6,880 nucleotides of DNA, taken from the NCBI GenBank assembly GCA_902796985.1, contig CADBRC010000417.1, forward strand, positions 1-6,880. The letters run 5' to 3'. The notes under the pieces are model-generated. The model searched no databases. It was not told the origin of the DNA and worked only from the letters and a program-made list of their open reading frames with translations. Of the stretch, positions 1 through 5,478 are shown piece after piece (positions within the stretch are counted from its first letter, which is position 1; every line of letters begins with the position of its first letter). Made by a program: the position numbers and the translations under genes. This DNA comes from an uncultured Spirochaetaceae bacterium. Lineage in GTDB: Bacteria > Spirochaetota > Spirochaetia > Treponematales > Treponemataceae.

Positions 1-51
1 CAGGAACAGGGAGGAGGACAGAAAGATTTGTATCGCCTTGCGGAAACGCAT
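1..51 (-). CDS. N-terminus of an exported or membrane protein (partial, runs off left edge)
   Basis: Only the first 17 codons are visible. The ATG at 51-49 begins MRFRKAIQIFLSSSLFL, a basic n-region followed by a hydrophobic core, as in a Sec signal peptide or signal anchor. It follows the hybrid kinase gene on the same strand after 45 bases and has its own promoter-like sequence (TATAAT at 59-64). A second in-frame ATG at 78-76 would add nine residues (MRKYGIIRY). I prefer the shorter start because it leaves TATAAT outside the coding region and gives a more typical signal-peptide n-region. Neither start has a Shine-Dalgarno sequence. The mature protein lies outside the window, so no function can be given. 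Confidence 0.5.
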   Translation of the reverse strand, partial: MRFRKAIQIFLSSSLFL

Positions 52-58
52 GTATCTG

Positions 59-88
59 ATTATACCGTATTTTCGCATAAAGTGTAAG
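59..88 (-). promoter_or_regulatory. Sigma70-type promoter for the partial gene at the left edge
   Basis: On the minus strand a perfect -10 hexamer TATAAT (64 to 59) is preceded by CTTACA (88 to 83; four of six matches to TTGACA) with an 18-bp spacer. The -10 ends seven bases before the ATG at 51, so transcription would start at or next to the start codon. It sits in the 45-base gap after the kinase stop codon, where no terminator hairpin is visible, so the downstream gene may also receive read-through from the kinase. Confidence 0.5.
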
Positions 89-96
89 GTATTTCG

Positions 97-2895
97 TCAG
101 GACAGGATCAGCAGCTGCTCCATCGTCCTGAAGAGGGCGTCCACGTTGACGGGCTTGGACAGGTGGGCGTTCATGCCGGCCTTCGCGCTGGCCATCTTGT
201 CCTCCTCGAAGGCGTTCGCCGACAGCGCGATGATCGGCACCTGCTGCGCGTCTGCCCGGGGAAGTGTCCGGATTGCCTTGGCAGCCTCTATTCCGTCCAT
301 GACGGGCATCCGTATGTCCATCAGGATAATCGAGTAGTAGCGGGCAGGGGAGGCCGTGTACTTCTCCAGCCCCGCCTTCCCGTCCGGGGCGCAGTCCACG
401 TCGCAGCCCCGTTTCTGGAGGATGTTGGAGACGATGAAGGTATTCACCTCGTTGTCCTCGCAGAGCAGGACGCGTACGCCGGAGAAGTCGAACTCCTTGC
501 CCTGGGGCAGGGTCTCCTCCGTGTGGTCCTTCTCGTACTGCTCCTTGGTGATCGTCTCCACGGGGAAGTCCAGCGTGAAGGTAGACCCCTTGCCCAGCTC
601 GCTTTCCACGTCTATCGAACCGCCCATCCTGTCCATGATTATTTTGGTGATGGCGAGGCCCAGGCCGCTGCCTCCCTCTTTGGCGGAGAAGGCATTCTTC
701 TCCCGCTCGAACGGGTGGAAAATCCGCTGCCTGATGAATTCCTTGCTCATTCCCTCGCCGTGGTCGGCTATCGTTGCGGAAACCCTCGTTGTATGCGCCT
801 GCATGTAGTCTTCTACCGTAACATCGACGGAGCTGCCCGCCGGGCTGTATTTGACCGCGTTGCCGATGATGTTGACGAACACCTGCCTGATCCTCATGGG
901 GTCGATGGAAAGATAGGGGTAGGATATCTTGCTGTCGAAGTTTATCTTGATGTTCTTTGCCGCTGCCCGCCCGTGCATGACGGACAGGATGCTGTCGTAG
1001 AGGGTGTCTGCGATGACTGGCTCCGGCTGCAGCTCCAGAGACTTGCCCTCCGAGTACTGGCGGATGTTCAGGATGTCGTTGACCAGCTCCTGCATGTAGG
1101 CGGCGGAAGTGATTATCTCCGGGTAGTAGCGGGGGTCGCTCTCGCTCTTGCCCAGGTAGGCGAAGCCGCTGATTGCCGTAAGCGGGGTGCGGAAGTCGTG
1201 GGACATGTCCGCGAGGAATACGTCCTTGTTCTTGTTGCTTATCTCCAGCTTCCTGTTGAAGCGCTGCTGCAGGACGATTATCACGCCGCTTGCGAGGAAT
1301 GCCAGCAGGATGAGGGCGATGACATACCAGTTCTCTATCAGGATGTCCGAGAAGGTCATGTTCGCGAAGCCCATGTTCAGGTTGTTGTTCGTGTAGCTTC
1401 CCAGATCGTATTCGGAGAATTCGGTGGATGCCTTGTTCAGGATGGCAAGCAGGGCCTTGTTGGAGGACGCGGGGACGGCGAAGCTAATCTCGTAGTTCAT
1501 CGAGGAGTCCACCTGTACGGATAGCTTCTTGTTGTATTTCCTGCGGCTCATCAGGCTCTGCACCTGGTAGCCCTTGATGACCGCCGCGTCGGCTTTCTCC
1601 TGGAGCACCGCGTCCAGGCAGGCACGCTCGTCCGGGTATTCCATGACCGTGTAGCCTTTTTTTTCTGCGGCTTCCTTGAGCGCGTAGTTGCGGGAGGGGT
1701 AGGCGACGGTCAGGACCATCTGGTCCCTGTTCCTCTTGGACACCATCAGTATGGTACAGCTGGCGGACGGCTTTGCGAACCTGAGCATCTTGTCGTTGTG
1801 GAAATGGTTGCTCTTGGGCAGGATGCAGATGGAAAGCCCTGTCGGGTCGGATTTGACTGCTTCGGCAAGCTCGTCGAAGTTGTCCCTGCCTTTCAGGTTG
1901 AACCTGAGCCCCGTCCGCCGGGAAATCCGCTTGAGCATGGCGGGAAAGTAGCCTGTGAACACGCCGTCCTGGCAGCAGGCGACCAGAGGGATGTCGTCCC
2001 TCAGGTACACGTCGAAGGAGGGGGCGTTCCGTATGAAAGCCTGTTCCTCCCTCGTAAACGCCGTGTTCCGTATCTGATACTCGGAGAAGTACTTGTTGTT
2101 CATGTTGCCGAGGACGAAGGGATCTTCTGCGAGCAGTGCACCGTAGCCCCGCATCATTGCACTTTTCAGCGCGGTGCATTCTTCCCTGACGGTCAGGAAG
2201 CGGTCGGACAGGCCGAACTTTGCGACGACGACCACTCCGTGCGGATCTTCATAGTTGTCCAGTACCGCAAGGTCGGCATTTCCTGTCAGCAGGGCAAGCT
2301 TTGCCTCATGGGCCGTTGCGTAGTAGTGCCGCCTGGTGGTGAAGTTTTTGGCCTCCTCGAAGGCGTCAAGCTTATCCTTAATGCTGGGCCTGTCAATCAT
2401 CGCTATCGTCATGTCGTCCAGGCTTTCGTAATCGTCCTCGAAGAAGCGGGTGTCCCCGTCGCGGGCGCATATCATCTGGTTGACCGGACCGATGCTGCGG
2501 GGCAGGTTGAAGAAGCCCTCCTGCGTGTAGCCGCTCTCGCCCTCTGCGGTCACGTCTACCAGATCGCTGTCCATCATCTGGACCAGCTCTTCCCGACTGG
2601 AAGCTTCTACGTACTCGAATTCTATGTTTGCGTTCTCTGCGATTTTGTCCAGAAGCTCAAAGATGTAGCCTGTCCTGTTTCCTTCCGGGTCCAGGCCCAT
2701 GCGGCCTGCCTGCCGTATCCAGCCGACCCTGCCTTTGACCGGCTCCGCGTCCTGCAGGGCTTCGTTCATGACCAGGGGGCTTGGGGAGCCGGGGCCGGTG
2801 AAGTCCTGGGACGGCAATCCTGACAGTCCGGCGCTCAGGAAGGGAAGGGCCAGCAGGAGGACGGGCAGTTTTCGGGTCGCTTCTCGGAAATGCAT
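97..2895 (-). CDS. Hybrid sensor histidine kinase with tandem periplasmic solute-binding domains and C-terminal receiver
   Basis: This 932-residue inner-membrane hybrid kinase should sense a periplasmic ligand, autophosphorylate and pass phosphate to its own receiver. A signal peptide (about residues 1-26) is followed by two bacterial family-3 solute-binding-like domains (about 55-275 and 290-500) and one membrane helix (about 521-543). The HisKA domain has MSHDFRTPL with phospho-accepting H566. The ATPase domain has N-box N675/N679, G1 box DHGEGM (711-716) and G2 box GGSGLGL (741-747). The receiver (about 807-930) has acidic E813/D814, phospho-acceptor D860 in LMDIRMP, S892 and K914, so every catalytic position looks intact. 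The sensor layout resembles BvgS/EvgS, but there is no PAS and no HPt domain, so any further relay needs a separate HPt protein. An in-frame TGA at 2940-2938 with no ATG, GTG or TTG in between fixes the ATG at 2895; no Shine-Dalgarno sequence precedes it. Ligand unknown. Confidence 0.93.
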   Translation of the reverse strand: MHFREATRKLPVLLLALPFLSAGLSGLPSQDFTGPGSPSPLVMNEALQDAEPVKGRVGWIRQAGRMGLDPEGNRTGYIFELLDKIAENANIEFEYVEASSREELVQMMDSDLVDVTAEGESGYTQEGFFNLPRSIGPVNQMICARDGDTRFFEDDYESLDDMTIAMIDRPSIKDKLDAFEEAKNFTTRRHYYATAHEAKLALLTGNADLAVLDNYEDPHGVVVVAKFGLSDRFLTVREECTALKSAMMRGYGALLAEDPFVLGNMNNKYFSEYQIRNTAFTREEQAFIRNAPSFDVYLRDDIPLVACCQDGVFTGYFPAMLKRISRRTGLRFNLKGRDNFDELAEAVKSDPTGLSICILPKSNHFHNDKMLRFAKPSASCTILMVSKRNRDQMVLTVAYPSRNYALKEAAEKKGYTVMEYPDERACLDAVLQEKADAAVIKGYQVQSLMSRRKYNKKLSVQVDSSMNYEISFAVPASSNKALLAILNKASTEFSEYDLGSYTNNNLNMGFANMTFSDILIENWYVIALILLAFLASGVIIVLQQRFNRKLEISNKNKDVFLADMSHDFRTPLTAISGFAYLGKSESDPRYYPEIITSAAYMQELVNDILNIRQYSEGKSLELQPEPVIADTLYDSILSVMHGRAAAKNIKINFDSKISYPYLSIDPMRIRQVFVNIIGNAVKYSPAGSSVDVTVEDYMQAHTTRVSATIADHGEGMSKEFIRQRIFHPFEREKNAFSAKEGGSGLGLAITKIIMDRMGGSIDVESELGKGSTFTLDFPVETITKEQYEKDHTEETLPQGKEFDFSGVRVLLCEDNEVNTFIVSNILQKRGCDVDCAPDGKAGLEKYTASPARYYSIILMDIRMPVMDGIEAAKAIRTLPRADAQQVPIIALSANAFEEDKMASAKAGMNAHLSKPVNVDALFRTMEQLLILS

Positions 2896-2902
2896 ATATA
2901 TG
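2893..2902. repeat. 10-bp perfect palindrome CATATATATG spanning the kinase start codon
   Basis: CATATATATG reads the same on both strands. Its minus-strand ATG (2895-2893) is the kinase start. Its plus-strand ATG (2900-2902) is in frame with the phosphatidyltransferase gene and would add 32 residues if used. In this GC-rich window the tract stands out and may act simply as an easily melted region. It could also be a short operator, but I see no second copy to support that. Confidence 0.4.
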
Positions 2903-2905
2903 GAT

Positions 2906-2935
2906 AGTATACAGCACTTTCCGCCAATATGGAAG
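2906..2935 (-). promoter_or_regulatory. Promoter-like sequence for the hybrid kinase
   Basis: On the minus strand a -10 hexamer TATACT (2911 to 2906; five of six matches to TATAAT) lies ten bases before the kinase ATG. The -35 is weak: CTTCCA (2935 to 2930) at 18 bp matches TTGACA at only three positions. A start six or seven bases beyond the -10 would leave a 5' leader of only a few bases. The weak -35 may mean an activator is needed. Confidence 0.4.
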
Positions 2936-2960
2936 CCTCATCTTATATATCCGGACTATC

Positions 2961-2989
2961 TGGACAACGGGAAAGAAAAGGAATATACT
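2961..2989 (+). promoter_or_regulatory. Strong sigma70-type promoter for the phosphatidyltransferase gene
   Basis: TGGACA (2961-2966; five of six matches to TTGACA) and TATACT (2984-2989; five of six matches to TATAAT) are separated by exactly 17 bp. The -10 ends six bases before the ATG at 2996, so the predicted transcript starts at the start codon or a base either side. This is the best promoter match in the window. It does not overlap the divergent kinase promoter, which lies in the left part of the same 100-bp region. Confidence 0.6.
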
Positions 2990-2995
2990 AAGGCA

Positions 2996-3601
2996 ATGAA
3001 AGTGTCAAACAAGCTGACTTTGGCGCGGGTTGTCCTTGCGCCGTTATTCTTCGTCCTGTATTTCATCCCCCTCTGGTTTGACATGGAAAGCGGGGCGGCG
3101 AAGAGCGTACTTATCTGCCTGCTTGTCCCCCTGCTGGGATTCGCGGAGTTCACGGACTTCCTGGACGGCTTTTTTGCCCGCAGGAACGGCGAAGTCAGCG
3201 ACTTCGGCAAGATGTTCGACCCCTTCGCCGACGTATTCCTGCATCTGTCTACCTTTACCTGCTTTGTATTTTCGGGCTACATGCCCGCCCTGCTCTATGT
3301 GCTTATCCTCTACCGGGAATTCAGCCAGAACTTCCTCCGCATGGTCGCCGCCAAGAAGGGCACCGCCATTGCGGCCCGCAAAGGAGGCAAGCTCAAGACC
3401 GTCAGCTATGTCGTCGCGTGCTTTGTCTCCCTCGTGCAGGAGTGTCTGGTCCGCACCGGAGCCGCTGCTGCCTGGGGTCTGGACATGGAGCTTTTCAGGA
3501 ACATCGGCATTGCGGTCTACGTTCTCTGCACCACGCTTGCCTACATCTCATTCATCGACTATCTGAGGCACTTCGGCTCCATCCTCAAGGAGTCCGTCTG
3601 A
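2996..3601 (+). CDS. pgsA: CDP-alcohol phosphatidyltransferase, probably phosphatidylglycerophosphate synthase
   Basis: This 201-residue membrane enzyme should join a CDP-activated lipid to an alcohol, most likely CDP-diacylglycerol plus glycerol-3-phosphate to give phosphatidylglycerophosphate, the precursor of phosphatidylglycerol and cardiolipin. The complete family motif D-x2-D-G-x2-A-R-x8-G-x3-D-x3-D is present as D54, D57, G58, A61, R62, G71, D75 and D79; these residues bind the metal and CDP group. Length, the N-terminus MKVSNKLTLAR and the GGKLKT segment (130-135) fit PgsA. Residue 80 is Val where many PgsA proteins have Lys, so a related CDP-alcohol transferase is possible. About six hydrophobic segments are visible. 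The frame is open upstream with an ATG at 2900, but the start at 2996 gives the usual family N-terminus and follows a good promoter. The only Shine-Dalgarno-like bases (AAGG) are two bases from the ATG. Confidence 0.85.
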   Translation: MKVSNKLTLARVVLAPLFFVLYFIPLWFDMESGAAKSVLICLLVPLLGFAEFTDFLDGFFARRNGEVSDFGKMFDPFADVFLHLSTFTCFVFSGYMPALLYVLILYREFSQNFLRMVAAKKGTAIAARKGGKLKTVSYVVACFVSLVQECLVRTGAAAAWGLDMELFRNIGIAVYVLCTTLAYISFIDYLRHFGSILKESV

Positions 3602-3604
3602 CGT

Positions 3605-3640
3605 CTGAGCCGGGGAGTCCTCCCGGACTCAGAGGCTCAG
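3605..3640. terminator. Nested inverted repeat between convergent genes, candidate bidirectional terminator
   Basis: An outer perfect 7-bp arm pair, CTGAGCC (3605-3611) with GGCTCAG (3634-3640), encloses an inner perfect 6-bp pair, GAGTCC (3615-3620) with GGACTC (3625-3630). The loop is four bases and the internal loop is three by three. The hairpin begins three bases after the pgsA stop and contains the stop codon of the convergent HD-GYP gene (3639-3637). It can form in both transcripts. Neither side is followed by a T-run, so it is not a textbook intrinsic terminator. It may block read-through between the convergent genes or protect 3' ends. Confidence 0.6.
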
Positions 3641-5439
3641 TCCTCCCGCACCTTGGCGAGCCTGTCCAGAATCTCCCTCGTCTCGGGCTTTATGGACTCG
3701 AAGGCGGCGACGACCGCCGGATCGAAGTGCGTCCCTGCCTGGTAGTGGATGATGTCATACGCTTCTGCCAGCGTGAACGCCTTCTTGTAGGGCCGTTCGC
3801 TGAGGAGCGCGTCGAACACGTCTGCGACCGCCATAATCCGTGCACTGATGGGAATGTTGCTGCCTGAAATCTTGGTGGGGTAGCCCGCCCCGTTCCACCA
3901 CTCATGGTGATAGAGGGCTATGTCGTGCGCCATGCCGCTGTAGAGTATGTCCCCGCTGTCCTTGAGGGCAGTGCTGAGGAAGTCTGCGCCCCGCACCGTG
4001 TGCGACTCCATCTGGAGGCGTTCTCCGGGCGTGAGCGGGCCGTTTTTGTTCAGTATTTTTTCGTCTACGTAAATCTTGCCGATGTCGTGCAGGGGGGCAA
4101 CCCGTGATATCGTGTGGATGAATTCCTGATCGATGGTCTCCACGTAGACCCCTTCCCGCAAAAGCTCCCGCGCGATTGCCTCCGTGTAGTAGGCGGTGCG
4201 CGTCAGGTGCCCCTTGCTGGACAGGTCGTGGTGTTCGGCCAGGAATGCGAAGGAGAAGGCCATCTGGTCGCGCATCTTGCGTATCTGGTCGGTCTTGCGG
4301 CTTACGTCGTCTTCAAGCGTACTCTTGTAGTTGTGGAGCAGGGTCACGTCGTCCAGAGAGAAAACAAAGCCGATCAGCTGGTCCTTGTTCATCACCCGGC
4401 GGACCTTGGGCTGGAAGGTCTTGTTGCCGACAAAGACGAGGCTGTCGTCCGAGACCAGAGCCTTCTCATTCCCTACCGTGTCGCCCGTCTCCCCGTCAAA
4501 GGAAATGAGGGACTCGAAAGACCGGGTCAGGTAGTCGGGGAATGCGGCCAGGGCCCGCTGGCCGATGATGTCCTTGTCTATGAAGGAGAAGAGCCGCTGG
4601 GATGCCCTGTTGATGTTGGTCACGCGGAAGGTGTCGTTGATGACGATTGCCGGGGTTTCCATCCGGTCAAAGAACACGTCGCTCGCCATCGCGTTGACGT
4701 TGTAGAAGCGCCGGTATGCGACCAGATAGATGGTCAGTATGTTGGAGATGATTATGCCGAAGGGAACGACGGGTATGGACTCCTGTCTGGTAATCATGAG
4801 GAAGACCCGTTCGTAGAGGAAGCAGAATGTCGGGATGAGCAGGGAGGCGAAGAGGGCCGTCAGGTCCCGCGTCTTGAGTATCCGCTTGTAGAGCATTACG
4901 TGGATGTACAGGTAGACCAGGGCCGCCGCATAGAAGATCACCGTTGCGAGGAAGAGGTAGTTGCCCCAGTTGCTCTGCGAGCGCAGGAAGATGAGGCCGC
5001 GCCGCATCTGGATGTAGTAGTTCTTGAAGAACCAGTGTCCCGTGAAGCCCAGCCATGACATGGGGTTGCCGGGCAGGGGCCGGCTCTTGAAGTTGAAGTT
5101 CAGTATCATCACGAGGATGAGGAGCGACGAAGCGAAGTAGAGGATGTAGAGCCACTTGGGCAGCTTTATCTTGAAGTAGCCGTAGACCATGAAGAACACG
5201 ATGAACTGCATGAACAGGCCGATGTACTTGAGCTTTGTCGTGAATACGAGTGCGGATTCGACCGCTGCCGACTGCAGGATGCCGAGATAACCCAGGCTGG
5301 TGAGTATGGTAAAGAAGGAGAATGACAGGGAGACCTCGTAATCCTTTGCCTCCCTGTGGCCGGCGACAACCGCGAAGCTCGCTATGGACAGGAGCAGGGC
5401 TATGGTGCTGGCGAAATTTTCTATTGCAAATAAAGACAT
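3637..5439 (-). CDS. Membrane-bound 7TM-PAS-HD-GYP cyclic-di-GMP phosphodiesterase
   Basis: This 600-residue protein should hydrolyse cyclic-di-GMP in response to a membrane or extracytoplasmic signal. Seven hydrophobic segments (about 8-28, 35-57, 68-88, 95-115, 163-185, 192-212, 222-241) match the histidine-kinase N-terminal 7TM sensor type, with a longer loop at 116-162. A PAS-like domain (about 258-370) and a short charged helix (about 371-395) lead into the HD-GYP domain (about 396-596). The expected metal and active-site residues are present: E402, H411, H451/D452 with K455 in LHDIGK, H480, H511/H512 and D540. The GYP motif is HHEWWNGAGYP (511-521), with N516 where Asp is commonest; Asn also occurs there in HD-GYP proteins, so activity is expected. 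The ATG follows the chemoreceptor stop by 39 bases and opens the first helix. GAGGG lies only two bases from the ATG, too close for an ideal ribosome site. Co-transcription with the chemoreceptor is plausible. Confidence 0.92.
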   Translation of the reverse strand: MSLFAIENFASTIALLLSIASFAVVAGHREAKDYEVSLSFSFFTILTSLGYLGILQSAAVESALVFTTKLKYIGLFMQFIVFFMVYGYFKIKLPKWLYILYFASSLLILVMILNFNFKSRPLPGNPMSWLGFTGHWFFKNYYIQMRRGLIFLRSQSNWGNYLFLATVIFYAAALVYLYIHVMLYKRILKTRDLTALFASLLIPTFCFLYERVFLMITRQESIPVVPFGIIISNILTIYLVAYRRFYNVNAMASDVFFDRMETPAIVINDTFRVTNINRASQRLFSFIDKDIIGQRALAAFPDYLTRSFESLISFDGETGDTVGNEKALVSDDSLVFVGNKTFQPKVRRVMNKDQLIGFVFSLDDVTLLHNYKSTLEDDVSRKTDQIRKMRDQMAFSFAFLAEHHDLSSKGHLTRTAYYTEAIARELLREGVYVETIDQEFIHTISRVAPLHDIGKIYVDEKILNKNGPLTPGERLQMESHTVRGADFLSTALKDSGDILYSGMAHDIALYHHEWWNGAGYPTKISGSNIPISARIMAVADVFDALLSERPYKKAFTLAEAYDIIHYQAGTHFDPAVVAAFESIKPETREILDRLAKVRED

Positions 5440-5446
5440 TTCCCTC

Positions 5447-5475
5447 AGTATAGCCTGTTTCCTGTCATTTGCCTA
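5447..5475 (-). promoter_or_regulatory. Sigma70-type promoter for the HD-GYP gene, within the gap after the chemoreceptor gene
   Basis: On the minus strand TAGGCA (5475 to 5470; four of six matches to TTGACA) and TATACT (5452 to 5447; five of six matches to TATAAT) are separated by exactly 17 bp. The -10 ends seven bases before the ATG at 5439, again predicting a start at or next to the start codon. The whole promoter fits inside the 39-base intergenic gap, so the HD-GYP gene could be expressed separately from the chemoreceptor even if read-through also occurs. No terminator hairpin is visible in the gap. Confidence 0.5.
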
Positions 5476-5478
5476 GTA

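Noticed and set aside
163..1524. Long plus-strand open frame of 453 codons opposite the kinase gene
   Set aside because: It lies fully antisense to a kinase with intact motifs, its translation is low-complexity and rich in V, H, G and R, and it shows no domain. It is a by-product of GC-rich codon positions.
1798..2823. Plus-strand open frame of 341 codons opposite the sensor region of the kinase
   Set aside because: It is antisense to the solute-binding domains, has no recognisable motif, and no promoter or ribosome site was seen. It is treated as a shadow frame.
2699..2995. Longer N-terminal versions of the phosphatidyltransferase (frame open from 2699, ATG at 2900)
   Set aside because: The extra residues overlap the kinase gene and are unlike the family. 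The start at 2996 gives the typical N-terminus and sits directly behind a strong promoter match.
3874..3906. N516 in the GYP motif as a sign of an inactive phosphodiesterase
   Set aside because: Asn also occurs at this position in HD-GYP proteins, and all other expected metal-binding residues are present, so this alone does not indicate loss of activity.
4114..5058. Plus-strand open frame of 314 codons opposite the HD-GYP gene
   Set aside because: It is antisense to a well-supported gene. Its biased V/D/E/G composition follows from the complementary codons rather than from a protein fold.
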